Of a DNA stretch of 64,000 nt, positions 52,889-62,363 are shown one piece after another. Under the pieces are notes generated by a model, which was not told where the DNA came from, ran no database searches, and was given only the letters and a program-made list of their open reading frames with translations. Within the stretch, counting starts at the first letter, position 1; the number at the start of each line of letters is the position of its first letter. Made by a program: the position numbers and the translations under genes. The DNA is from Trebonia sp036501515 (GTDB lineage: Bacteria > Actinomycetota > Actinomycetes > Streptosporangiales > Streptosporangiaceae): the NCBI GenBank assembly GCA_036501515.1, contig DASYAD010000206.1:21119-85118 (forward strand). The letters are read 5' to 3'.

Positions 52889-55276
52889 ATGGCTACCGGC
52901 ATGTATCACCACGCGCGCGGCGCGCTGCCGCCGCAGACATCCGGCTTTGTCGGCCGCGAGGCTGAGGTAGCCGGGGTACTCGGCCTGCTGCGGCAGTCCA
53001 GGCTCGTCACCGTCACCGGGCCGGGCGGGGTCGGCAAGTCACGGCTCGCGGTCCGCACCGCCGACCGGGTGGCCGGTGATTTCACCGACGGCGTGCACTT
53101 CATCGAGCTGTCCGCGGTCCGCGGCCCCGGGATACTCGTGCCCACGCTCGTCAACGAGCTCGCGTCCCGCCGCGCCGCCAGCGGCCTCGGCCGCCCGCAG
53201 CAGCTCGACCAACTGCTCAGCGTGGTCCGCGAGCGCGAGCTGCTGCTCATACTCGACACCTGCGAGCACCTGGTCGACGAGTGCGCAGAAGTCGCCGACG
53301 GCATCCTGCGCGGGGCGCCTGGCATCACCATCCTGGCGACGAGCAGGCAGCCGCTCGACGCCGCGGGCGAGGCCGTCTTCCAGCTCAGCCCGCTGCCCGT
53401 ACCAGAGCCAGGCTCGGCCGCGGCGGGCACGTCGGACGCCGTCGCGCTGTTCGAGCAGCGCGCCGCGGCGGTGCTGCCCGGCTTCACCGTCACCCCGCAG
53501 AACCTGGCGGACGTCATCACCGTCTGCCGCAGGCTTGACGGTATTCCGCTGGCGATCGAACTCGCCACCGTGCGGCTGCGCGCGCTGCCGCTGCGCCAGA
53601 TGGCGGGCCGCATCGACGACCGGCTGCGGCTGCTCACCGGCGGACGCCGGTCGGGAACGCCACGGCACCAGACGCTGCGAGCCGCGATCGAGTGGAGCTT
53701 CTCGCTCTGCACGCCAGCCGAACGGCAGGTCTGGACGCGGCTGTCGGTCTTCGCCGGCGGCTTCGACATCAGCGCGGCCGAGCACGTCTGCGCGGGCGGC
53801 GGGCTTGCCGCGGGCGAAATCGCGCCGGCCGTGATCGCCCTGGTGGACAAGAACGTGCTCGCCCGCGGTGCCGCCGGCCCCCCCGGTGACGCTCTCCTCT
53901 CCGACCCCGCGGTGCCCGGCACGCTCGCGTTCGTGCTGCCGGCCACGCTCCGCGAGTTCGGTGCGGAGCGGCTGCACCTAGCCGACCTCGAGCCGGCGGG
54001 AACAGAGCCGCCGGGAACAGAGCCGGCGGGAACAGAGTCGCCGGGCACCCGGCCGCCGGGCACCGAGCTGGCGCGCACAGCGCCGCCGGGCAGCCAGCCA
54101 GTCAGTTACGGGCCGGCCGGCCCGCGATCCGGCGGGCACGGCCCCGCGGGCCGTCTCCTGTCGCCGCGTCGCCCGGGCGTCCGGGCGCCGGGGCCCGCCG
54201 CCCCGACAGAGCCCGTCGGCCAGGCCGAGTCCGCCGTGCGCCGCCGGTTCATCGCGCACTACCTGACGCTGGCCGAGCGGTTCGAACGGGCGCCCGCCGC
54301 CAGCCAGCTCGGTCAGTACAAGCGGCTGCGCCGCGAGCACGCCAACCTTCGGGCCGCCTTCGACTACGCGCTCGAGCTGCCGGGCAACGACGGCGCCGCC
54401 GTCGTGCTTGCCACCTCGCTGTTCGCCTACTGGCGGCTCTCCAGCCAGCTCAAAGAGGCCGAGTACTGGCTTGACCAGGTGGCCGGGCGCTGCCCCGAGC
54501 GGTCAGTCACCCGGGCCCGGGTGCTCGCCGCCCGCGGCTACATCCGGGTACTGCTCGGTGATTTTCCCGGCGGTCAAACCGACGCTGAGGCGGCCGTCGC
54601 GATGGCCGCCAGCTACGGTGACATGGCGGCCGGAGGCCGCGGTTACAGCGCGCTGCACCGCGCCCTGGCGTTCAGCGGCAGTCACGACGAGGCGCTGGAG
54701 GCCGGCAGGTCCGCCGCCGCCTGCCTGACCGCCGCGGGCGACACCCTCGGGCTGGCCCAGCTGGACGTGGTCGACGCCATGCTGCGGCTCCAGGCCGGGC
54801 AGGCGGCCCAGTGCTGCGAGAGCGCGACCAGGGGCCTGGCCCGGCTCGGCGACGACGAGCGGTGGTGCGCGGCCCAGCTGCACGTGATGCTGGCGCTCGG
54901 GCTGTTCCTGTGCGGCGACATCGACGGCGCCCGGCTGCCCGCGTCGCAGGCGCTCGAGATGCAGCACCAGGGCAATGACGTGATCGGCATGGCCTTCAGC
55001 CTGGGGACGCTGGCGTTCATCGCCGCGGGCGAGGGCCGCTACCAGCGCACCGCGTGGCTGCTCGGCGCGTCGGCTCCGCTGTGGGAGCGGGCCGGCCGCT
55101 GGTACACCGGCTCCCCCGCTTTCGAGTCGCTGCACCAGGTCGCCGAACGGGTCGCGCGGGCCGGCCTTGGCGATGAGCAGTTCTGGCGGCTGCGCGCGGC
55201 GGGCGCGGCCGCGCCGGCTGGCGAAGCCGTCAACCGGGCGCTCGGCGACACCGACGAGGACGGCAGGCTGTCGTAG
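52889..55276 (+). CDS. AAA/STAND ATPase protein without LuxR domain (copy 2)
   Basis: Paralogue of 795 residues: Walker A GPGGVGKSR, Walker B LLLILDTCEHL, GIPLAIELATVRLRALP, winged helix and TPR region. It differs in two ways. A Pro/Thr/Glu-rich insert (repeats of PAGTEPPGTE, then GPAGPRSGGHGPAG) lies between the winged helix and the TPRs, near residues 370-445. The protein ends after the TPRs at LGDTDEDGRLS with no HTH; no HTH-like sequence is seen in the 257 bases that follow. It could be a non-DNA-binding partner or inhibitor of the other copies. GAGG lies 8 bases before the ATG. Confidence 0.88.
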   Translation: MATGMYHHARGALPPQTSGFVGREAEVAGVLGLLRQSRLVTVTGPGGVGKSRLAVRTADRVAGDFTDGVHFIELSAVRGPGILVPTLVNELASRRAASGLGRPQQLDQLLSVVRERELLLILDTCEHLVDECAEVADGILRGAPGITILATSRQPLDAAGEAVFQLSPLPVPEPGSAAAGTSDAVALFEQRAAAVLPGFTVTPQNLADVITVCRRLDGIPLAIELATVRLRALPLRQMAGRIDDRLRLLTGGRRSGTPRHQTLRAAIEWSFSLCTPAERQVWTRLSVFAGGFDISAAEHVCAGGGLAAGEIAPAVIALVDKNVLARGAAGPPGDALLSDPAVPGTLAFVLPATLREFGAERLHLADLEPAGTEPPGTEPAGTESPGTRPPGTELARTAPPGSQPVSYGPAGPRSGGHGPAGRLLSPRRPGVRAPGPAAPTEPVGQAESAVRRRFIAHYLTLAERFERAPAASQLGQYKRLRREHANLRAAFDYALELPGNDGAAVVLATSLFAYWRLSSQLKEAEYWLDQVAGRCPERSVTRARVLAARGYIRVLLGDFPGGQTDAEAAVAMAASYGDMAAGGRGYSALHRALAFSGSHDEALEAGRSAAACLTAAGDTLGLAQLDVVDAMLRLQAGQAAQCCESATRGLARLGDDERWCAAQLHVMLALGLFLCGDIDGARLPASQALEMQHQGNDVIGMAFSLGTLAFIAAGEGRYQRTAWLLGASAPLWERAGRWYTGSPAFESLHQVAERVARAGLGDEQFWRLRAAGAAAPAGEAVNRALGDTDEDGRLS

Positions 55277-55533
55277 GGCCCGCCACCTGAGCGTGCCCGC
55301 CGCAGTCCGCCTTGAGTGTGCCCGCCGGGGTCGCCGCCCCGAGCGTGCGCACCGTCCGGTACTTCCGATGCGCCAGGTGCGCCCGCCGACGAGTGGTGCG
55401 CGTGGTGTGACCGGTCCGTCGCAGAGGGCCCCGCATTTCCGGCCTGGTGCCGTAGGATTAACGCGTAGTGAACGACGCAGGACCGGACGTACCGGGGAGG
55501 CGCGAGCCATGCCCCCCAACTCGTGAGGAACGC

Positions 55534-57969
55534 ATGTTCGTCGGACAGGCCACGCGGCGGGTGCAGCTGCCCGTTGAGACCACCGGTTTCGTCGGCAGGG
55601 AAGCGGAGCTCGCCCGGCTCAGCGTGCTGCTCGGGCACGCCAGGCTCGTCACCGTGACCGGGCCGGGGGGCGTGGGCAAATCCCGCCTCGCGCTGCGCGC
55701 CGCGGCGAAGGCCGCGCCCGGCTTCGCCGACGGAGTCTGCCTCGTCGAACTGGCCGGCCTGCGTGATCCCCGACTTCTGGTGGACGCCGTCGCGGGTGCC
55801 CTCGGCCTGCCCGAGCGCGGAGCCGGCGCCCGCCCCGACGCGGTGCTCGCTCACCTGGCCGACCTCCAGCTGCTCCTCGTCCTCGACACCTGCGAGCACC
55901 TGGTCGAGGCCTGCGCGATGCTGGCCGAGGCGGTGATCGCGCAGGCACCGCGGGTCACGCTGCTCGCGACGAGCAGGGAACCGCTCGACGTCAGCGGCGA
56001 GAGCGCCTGCCCCGTGCCCCCGCTTCCGGTACCCGACCTGGGCGGGCTGACTGACCAGCCAGGCGACTGCGGCGAGGACGAAGCGCCGGAGAGCGTCCGC
56101 CCGGTGGACTACCGCGGCACCGGCGTCGACCTGTTCATCCAGCGCGCGTCCGCCGCGGTGCCCGGATTCACCCTGGCTCCCGGCGACCTGCCGCACATGA
56201 TCAGGCTCTGCCGGCGGCTCGACGGCATGCCGCTCGCTATCGAGCTCGCCGCCGTCCGGCTGCGGGCACTGCCGCTGGCCGAGCTGGCCAGCCGGCTCGA
56301 GCAGAGCCTGGCCCTGCTGACCAGCGGGCGCCGCGGCGGACGTCACCGGAGCCTGCGCGACGCGATCAGCTGGAGCTACGAGCTGTGCACGCCGGCCGAG
56401 CGGTCGCTGTGGTCGCGCCTTTCCGTCTTCGCGGGCCCGTTCACCATGCAGGCGGCCGAGGAGATCTGCGGCGGCGAGGACGAGGCCGCCCCGGTGATGC
56501 CGGTCCTCATCCGCTTGGTGGACAAGTCACTGCTGGTCAGGATCGACTCCGGGGCCGCGGGAAGTCAGCCCACCCAGTACCTGATGCTCGGCACCATCCG
56601 CGAGTTCGGCGTCGAGCAGCTCGCGGGCACCGGTGCCGAGACGGTGGCGAGACGCCGGCTGGCCGGCCGCTACCTGGCGCTTGCCCAGCGCTTCGGCGAC
56701 CACTTCGCCGGTCACGAACAGCTCAGCCTGCTCCGCGAGCTGCGCCGCGAGCACGCCAACGTGCGGGCCGCGCTCGAGTACGCGCTCGGCGACCCGACTC
56801 CGGCCGGCTGGGCGGCGGACGGCGTGGAGCTGGCGACCGCACTGTGCGCCTACTGGCGCTCCCGCGGCCTCGCCGCCGAGGGCAGCCACTGGCTCGGCCG
56901 CGCCATCGAGCGGGCACCCGCGGGCTCGGCCGCCCGGGCCAGGGCGCTGACCGCCCACGCTCACCTGCTGACCGCCCTCGGCCGCCCGGCCGAGGGCCTG
57001 GCCGCCGCCGGCGAGGCACTCGACCTGGCCGCGAACCTCACTGATGAAGCCCTCAGCGCGCACGGCGAGCTGGCCAGGACCGGGGCACTCACCGCCGCCG
57101 GGCAGCTGGCGGCGGCGGCCGAGTCAGGTCAGGCGGCCAGCCGGCTGCTCACCGCGCTCGACGACAAGCTCGGGCTGTCGCTCCTCGACATCCAGCTCGG
57201 CTACCTGGCGCTGCTCAACTCCGACAGCGCGGCGGCCCTCGGGCACGCGGAACGCGGGCTGCGCCAGCTTGACGGCTCGCGCGAACGCTGGCTGCACGCC
57301 AGCTTCTACCTGCTCGCCGCCGCCGCCTTGTACCAGGCAGGCCGCGACATCGAGGCGACCTGGGCGGCCACCAAGGCACTGCAGGTCAAGCACGAGACCG
57401 GCGACACCCTGGGCACCGCGTTCGCCCTGGAGCTGCTCGGCTGGCTCGCGGCCAGGTCAGGCAGTCACCAGCGGGCCGCCTGGCTGCTCGGCGGCGCGGA
57501 CCCGCTGTGGGAGCGCGCGGGCGGCAGGCTGGCCGTCGCCCCCGCCTTCGTGCGGCCGCACGACCACGCGGTGGCCAGCTGCGCGGCGAGCCTCGGCGGC
57601 AAGCGGTTCGCCGAGCTGTTCGCACGGGGAACGGCGCACCCGCCCGAGGCGATGGTCTCCTTCGGCCTGCACGACGCGGGTGACCCCGTGGCCGACGGCA
57701 GCGTCCAGCTCCGGCTGCCCGGCCAGCTCACCGCGCGCGAGCGGGAGATCGCCGGCCTGGTCGCGGCCGGCCTGTCGAACCGGCAGATCGCCGAGCGGCT
57801 CTTCATCTCCCGGCGCACCGTGGACGCGCACCTTGAGCACATCTTCGGCAAACTCGGCATCACCTCGCGTGTCATGCTTACCATCCAGCTGCGCGAGTAC
57901 TCCGCCGTGCCTGCCGCGGGCGCCGCCAGTGCAGGCGGCTTACCAGTCAAAACGGCAACCGTGCGATGA
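55534..57969 (+). CDS. AAA/STAND ATPase regulator with C-terminal LuxR HTH (copy 3)
   Basis: Paralogue of 811 residues with TTGFVGREAELARL, Walker A GPGGVGKSR, Walker B LLLVLDTCEHL, GMPLAIELAAVRLRALP, winged helix (LGTIREFGVEQLAG), TPRs, and LuxR HTH with LSNRQIAERLFISRRTVDAHLEHIF (key part SNRQIAERL). ATG at 55534 follows GAGGAA; the GTG at 55468 would add 22 non-family residues. The stop overlaps the start of copy 4, so copies 3 and 4 are translationally coupled. The gap before it (55277-55533) contains short GC-rich direct repeats. Confidence 0.9.
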   Translation: MFVGQATRRVQLPVETTGFVGREAELARLSVLLGHARLVTVTGPGGVGKSRLALRAAAKAAPGFADGVCLVELAGLRDPRLLVDAVAGALGLPERGAGARPDAVLAHLADLQLLLVLDTCEHLVEACAMLAEAVIAQAPRVTLLATSREPLDVSGESACPVPPLPVPDLGGLTDQPGDCGEDEAPESVRPVDYRGTGVDLFIQRASAAVPGFTLAPGDLPHMIRLCRRLDGMPLAIELAAVRLRALPLAELASRLEQSLALLTSGRRGGRHRSLRDAISWSYELCTPAERSLWSRLSVFAGPFTMQAAEEICGGEDEAAPVMPVLIRLVDKSLLVRIDSGAAGSQPTQYLMLGTIREFGVEQLAGTGAETVARRRLAGRYLALAQRFGDHFAGHEQLSLLRELRREHANVRAALEYALGDPTPAGWAADGVELATALCAYWRSRGLAAEGSHWLGRAIERAPAGSAARARALTAHAHLLTALGRPAEGLAAAGEALDLAANLTDEALSAHGELARTGALTAAGQLAAAAESGQAASRLLTALDDKLGLSLLDIQLGYLALLNSDSAAALGHAERGLRQLDGSRERWLHASFYLLAAAALYQAGRDIEATWAATKALQVKHETGDTLGTAFALELLGWLAARSGSHQRAAWLLGGADPLWERAGGRLAVAPAFVRPHDHAVASCAASLGGKRFAELFARGTAHPPEAMVSFGLHDAGDPVADGSVQLRLPGQLTAREREIAGLVAAGLSNRQIAERLFISRRTVDAHLEHIFGKLGITSRVMLTIQLREYSAVPAAGAASAGGLPVKTATVR

Positions 57970-60509
57970 CAATTTGCTTCGGCTGCTTCTGGCATACCCG
58001 CCGCGATTACATAATGGACAGCGACATGGCTGTCACTCACGAGGCGGGGACGGGACGGCTCCCCGCTGAGACGGACGAATTCGTCGGGCGGACGGCGGAG
58101 CTCGGCCAGATCGACGGGCTGCTGCGCGCCGCGCGGCTGGTGACCCTCGTCGGCCCGGGCGGCGTCGGCAAGTCCCGCATCGCGCTGCGCGCCGCCGCCG
58201 CGGCGCAGCCCCGCTACCCCGACGGCGCATACCTGGCCGAGCTGTCCTCGCTTCGCGACCCCGCGCTGCTCGCGCACACCATCAGCCGCACCCTCGGGCT
58301 CTCAGAAGCCGCCGCTGGGTCACAGCAAGACGCGCTGCTCGCGCACCTGCGCGACCGCCGCCTGCTGCTGATCCTTGACACCTGCGAGCACCTCGTCGAC
58401 GCGTGCGCCGACTTGGCCCAGGCCGTTGTCACCGCCGCGCCCGCGGTCACCGTGCTCGCCACCAGCCGCGAGCCCCTCGACGTGGCCGGCGAGACCACCT
58501 TCGCGGTCCGCCCGCTGCCGGTCCCCGCACCTCCGGTCGCCGTGGTCACCGCGTCTCCGGTCACCCGGCCGTCAAGCGCACCGTCTGGGGGGCCGGGCGG
58601 AGAGCCGCCCCCGCTCGGGATGACTGACTTCAGTGAGGGTCGCGAACCAGTCGGCGGCACGGAAACGGCCGCCGGCGACGCCGTCGAGCTCTTCGCGCGG
58701 CGGGCGGCCGCCGCCGCCGGCTTCACCGTCACCGCGGCCAACCGGGCGGACGTGATCAGGATCTGCCGCGGCCTTGACGGTGTGCCGCTGGCGATCGAGA
58801 TGGCCGCGGGACGCCTGCGCGACCTCACCCTGGCGGAGATCACCGGCCGCCTCGACCGGCGGCTCACCCTGCTCACCGGGGGCAGCGGCGCGAGCGGCGG
58901 CAGGCACGCGACCGCGCGCAACGTCGTCGCCTGGAGCTACGACACCTGCACGGCCGCGGAGCGCGCGCTGTGGGCCAGGCTGTCGGTCTTCCCCGGCAGC
59001 TTCAGCGTCGGCGCGGCGGCCGAGGTATGCGCGAGCGGCGAGCTCAGCGGCGCGGTCATCCTCGAGACGATCATCGGTCTTGTCAACAAGTCACTGCTGG
59101 TCAGAGGCGACGCGACGGCGTCCGGGGCCGGGGGCGAGCAGCCGGCGTTCCGCATGCTCGACACCGTGCGCGAGTTCGGCGCGGAACAACTGGCCGCGTC
59201 GGGCGACGAGCCCGGGATACGCGACCGTTTCATCGCGCGCTACCTGGCGATGGCCCGCAACGCCGACGAGCTCGTGTTCGGCGACAACCAGCTCGCGCTG
59301 TTCGCCGGACTGCACCGGGAGCACGCCAGCATCAGGGCCGCGCTCTATCACTCCCTCGATGCCCGCCCAGGGCAGCCCGGCCGTGAACGCGACGGCGCGG
59401 AACTCGCGACCAGGCTGTGGGCCTACTGGCTGTCGTCCGGCCTGATGGCCGAGGGCCTGTACTGGCTGGGCAAGGCGCTCGACCGGGTGACCGACCGGGG
59501 AGCGCAGCGGGCCTGGCTGCACGTCGCCCGCTGCCTGCTCGCCGGGGTGCAGGGCAGCATCCCGCGGGCGGTCGAGGACGGGCGGGCCGCCACCGAGCTG
59601 GCGGAGAGCCTCAGGCAGCCGCTGATCGCCGGGCGCGGCTACGCGGCCCTCTGCCTGGCCTACCTGCTCGCGGGTGACCTCGGGGCGGCGGGCCGGGCCG
59701 GCAAGTCGGCTGAGCGGCTGCTCACAGCGGCCGGGGACGCCGACGGGCTGATCGTGCTCGACGCCCACCTGGCCGCGGTCTTCCAGGCCAGCGGCAAGCC
59801 GGGCAAGGGCATCACCTACTACAAGCGGGGCATCGCGCGGTTCGGCCCGGGCAGCGCTGAGCGCATGTACCACGGGTACCTGCACCTGTCAGGCGCGTTC
59901 TGCTACCTGGAGCTGCCCGGTGAGGAAACCGAGTGCGCCCGGGTGCTGTCGCTCGCGCTCATGGCCAAGTACGACCTCGACGAGGTCACCGGTACCGCCT
60001 ACGGGCTCGAGCTGCTCGGCTGGCTGGCGGCCGGATCCGGGCGGTACGAGCGGGCCGCCTGGCTGCTCGGCGCGGCAGGCCTGCTCTGGACCCGGCTGGG
60101 CGCCAGGCTGAGTAACGCCGGCCCGTGGGAGCAGCGGCACCAGGAGGTGACCGCCGCGACCACGAAGGCGCTAGGCGAGGACACCTTCGCCCGGCTGTTC
60201 GCCGCGGGCGGCGAGCACCCGCTCGGCCAGGTGGTCGCGCTGGCCATCAACGACGCTGACACGCTCGGCGACCCCGTTCCCGGCGCGGACAGCCCTGGTG
60301 CGGGCACCCTGACCGACCGGGAGCGTGAGATCGCCTTCCTCGCGGCCGCGGGGCTGTCCGTCGGGCAGATCGCCAGGCAGCTGTTCCTGCCGCCGCAGGC
60401 CGTCAGCGAACACCTCGCGAGCGTCTTCGGCAAGCTCGGGGTGGCCTCAGCCGCTCAGCTCGGCCCGTGGCTCGGTGAGCCGGTGCCGCGGCAGAGCGGC
60501 CCGCGCTAG
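57966..60509 (+). CDS. AAA/STAND ATPase regulator with degenerate LuxR HTH (copy 4)
   Basis: Paralogue of 847 residues with Walker A GPGGVGKSR, Walker B LLLILDTCEHL, GVPLAIEMAAGRLRDL, winged helix, TPRs and a C-terminal HTH. The HTH is divergent: LSVGQIARQLFLPPQAVSEHLASVF, lacking the usual SNREIAERL and the TVD before the recognition helix (key part QAVSEHL). It may bind other DNA or none. ATG at 57966 overlaps the stop of copy 3; ATGs at 58014 and 58026 are alternatives closer to the conserved start. Last in the family; then comes hppD, convergent. Confidence 0.88.
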   Translation: MTICFGCFWHTRRDYIMDSDMAVTHEAGTGRLPAETDEFVGRTAELGQIDGLLRAARLVTLVGPGGVGKSRIALRAAAAAQPRYPDGAYLAELSSLRDPALLAHTISRTLGLSEAAAGSQQDALLAHLRDRRLLLILDTCEHLVDACADLAQAVVTAAPAVTVLATSREPLDVAGETTFAVRPLPVPAPPVAVVTASPVTRPSSAPSGGPGGEPPPLGMTDFSEGREPVGGTETAAGDAVELFARRAAAAAGFTVTAANRADVIRICRGLDGVPLAIEMAAGRLRDLTLAEITGRLDRRLTLLTGGSGASGGRHATARNVVAWSYDTCTAAERALWARLSVFPGSFSVGAAAEVCASGELSGAVILETIIGLVNKSLLVRGDATASGAGGEQPAFRMLDTVREFGAEQLAASGDEPGIRDRFIARYLAMARNADELVFGDNQLALFAGLHREHASIRAALYHSLDARPGQPGRERDGAELATRLWAYWLSSGLMAEGLYWLGKALDRVTDRGAQRAWLHVARCLLAGVQGSIPRAVEDGRAATELAESLRQPLIAGRGYAALCLAYLLAGDLGAAGRAGKSAERLLTAAGDADGLIVLDAHLAAVFQASGKPGKGITYYKRGIARFGPGSAERMYHGYLHLSGAFCYLELPGEETECARVLSLALMAKYDLDEVTGTAYGLELLGWLAAGSGRYERAAWLLGAAGLLWTRLGARLSNAGPWEQRHQEVTAATTKALGEDTFARLFAAGGEHPLGQVVALAINDADTLGDPVPGADSPGAGTLTDREREIAFLAAAGLSVGQIARQLFLPPQAVSEHLASVFGKLGVASAAQLGPWLGEPVPRQSGPR

Positions 60510-60523
60510 GCGACCGCACCGCG

Positions 60524-61684
60524 CTAGAGGTTGCCGCGGCGCTCCTGCTCGCGCTCGATCGCCTCGAACAGCGCCTGGAAGTTGCCCTTGCCGAAGCCGA
60601 GCGAGCCGTGCCGCTCGATGAACTCGAAGAACACCGTCGGCCGGTCGCCGACCGGCTTGGTGAAGATCTGCAGCAGGTACCCGTCCTCGTCGCGGTCGAC
60701 CAGGATGCCGCGCGACTGCAGCTCCTCGACCGGCAGCCGGACCTCGCCGATCCGGCCGCGCAGCACCGGGTCGGTGTAGTACGAGTCGGGCGCCGACAGG
60801 AACTCGACGCCGCGGGCCCGCAGCTCGTCCACCGTCGCGCAGATGTCGGGGGTGGCCAGGGCCAGGTGCTGCACGCCGGGGCCGCCGTAGAACTCCAGGT
60901 ACTCGTCGATCTGCGACTTCTTCTTGCCCGCGGCGGGCTCGTTGAGCGGGAACTTCACCCGGTGGTCACCGCTGGCGACCACCTTGCTCATCAGCGCCGA
61001 GTACTCGGTGGCGATGTCGTCGCCGATGAACTCGGCCATGTTGGTGAAGCCCATCACCCGGTTGTAGAACGCGACCCACTCGTCCATGTCGCCGAGCTCG
61101 ACGTTGCCCACCACGTGGTCGAGCGCGACGAACGCCGGCGTCACCGCGGGCGTCTCGCTGGTGCGGGCCACGTAGCCGGGCAGGTAGGGACCGTGATAGC
61201 GGGAGCGGTCGACCAGCGTGTGGACGGTGTCGCCGTAGGCCTTGATGCTCGCGGTGCGCACCGTGCCGTTCTCGTCGGTGCTGTCGCGGGCTTCGGTCAC
61301 GACCGTCGCCCCCGCCGCTCGCGCGTGCGCGACGCACTTGTCCACGTCCGGCACCTCGAGTGCCACGTCCATCACGCCGTCACCGTGACGCCGGTGATGC
61401 TCGGCGACCGGGCTGTCCGCGCCGACCGCGCCCTTGATGACGAACCTGACCGTGCCGGCCCGCAGCACGTAGGCGTGGTGGTCGCGGTTGCCGGTCTCGG
61501 GACCCGAGTACGCCTCAAGCCGCATCCCGAACGCCAGCTGGAAGTACAGCGCCGACTGCGTAGCGTTCCCCGCCGCCCAGACCAGCGCGTCCCAGCCGGC
61601 CACGGGGAACGGGTCGCCGCTGATGTCGTGGGCCACCACGCCCGTCAGCGTGTCGGTGTCGAGATGCTCCTGGATAGCGGTCAT
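60524..61684 (-). CDS. hppD: 4-hydroxyphenylpyruvate dioxygenase
   Basis: Full-length enzyme of 386 residues that turns 4-hydroxyphenylpyruvate into homogentisate in tyrosine degradation. Two VOC-fold halves are seen. The iron ligands are the His in ALDHVVGNV, the His in GVQHLAL and the Glu in FFEFIERHG. The motifs FPLNEPA and GFGKGNF near the end are family marks. Start ATG at 61684. It is divergent from an Lrp/AsnC gene that probably controls it. No homogentisate dioxygenase gene lies in the window. Confidence 0.97.
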   Translation of the reverse strand: MTAIQEHLDTDTLTGVVAHDISGDPFPVAGWDALVWAAGNATQSALYFQLAFGMRLEAYSGPETGNRDHHAYVLRAGTVRFVIKGAVGADSPVAEHHRRHGDGVMDVALEVPDVDKCVAHARAAGATVVTEARDSTDENGTVRTASIKAYGDTVHTLVDRSRYHGPYLPGYVARTSETPAVTPAFVALDHVVGNVELGDMDEWVAFYNRVMGFTNMAEFIGDDIATEYSALMSKVVASGDHRVKFPLNEPAAGKKKSQIDEYLEFYGGPGVQHLALATPDICATVDELRARGVEFLSAPDSYYTDPVLRGRIGEVRLPVEELQSRGILVDRDEDGYLLQIFTKPVGDRPTVFFEFIERHGSLGFGKGNFQALFEAIEREQERRGNL

Positions 61685-61865
61685 CGGTGCCTCCGGTGCC
61701 GTAGCAAGTCAAAGTCCTTTCAGTTATCAGAACGGGTGCGGCCTCCCCTGGTCAACCGACCCATCTTCCGCTAGCCGAGTTGAGCATTTTGCGGAGTTGC
61801 TGTGGTAGTAAGCTATGCAGATTGACTAGTTAACGTTGCAGGCCGGCTGAGCGGAGGACACCGGG

Positions 61866-62363
61866 ATGGCCGAACTCGACGCGCTTGACCTCGCGCTGGT
61901 GACCGCGCTGCGGGACAGCCCGCGGGCGGGGGCACTCGAGCTGTCCAGGCTCACCCGGGTAGCCAGGGCGACGGTGGAGTCCCGGCTCAAGCGGATGGAG
62001 CAGGCCGGCGTGATCACCGGTTACGGCCCCGACGTGGACGTGGCCGCCGCGGGGTTCGCCGTGCTCGCGTTCGTCACCCTGTCGATCGCCCAGGGGGCGC
62101 TTGACGCGGTCGCCGCCGACCTCGCGGCGATCCCCGCGGTGCTCGAAGCGTATGCCGTCACCGGCTCTGACGACGTGGTGTGCAAGGTCGCCGCGACCTC
62201 GCACGCCGACCTGCAGCAGGTGCTGCTTCGCATCGACTCCTCACCGTCCGTGGCCCGGTCGACCTCGGCCATCGCCCTGTCCACCGTTATCGCACCGCGC
62301 GACCTGCCGCTGCTGCGGTCCCGGGCCCCGGCCGCGGTGCCCCGCTCTCCCGCGTTTCGCTGA
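61866..62363 (+). CDS. Lrp/AsnC family transcriptional regulator
   Basis: Regulator of 165 residues: an N-terminal HTH (ELDALDLALVTALRDSPRAG through TVESRLKRMEQAGVI, key part LDALDLALV) and the RAM ligand domain (AYAVTGSDDVVCKVAA). Lrp proteins sense amino acids. It is divergent from hppD, 181 bases apart, the usual arrangement for the repressor or activator of tyrosine catabolism. The gap contains TTGACTAGTTAAC near 61823, a plausible site. ATG at 61866 follows GGAGGA. Confidence 0.92.
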   Translation: MAELDALDLALVTALRDSPRAGALELSRLTRVARATVESRLKRMEQAGVITGYGPDVDVAAAGFAVLAFVTLSIAQGALDAVAADLAAIPAVLEAYAVTGSDDVVCKVAATSHADLQQVLLRIDSSPSVARSTSAIALSTVIAPRDLPLLRSRAPAAVPRSPAFR

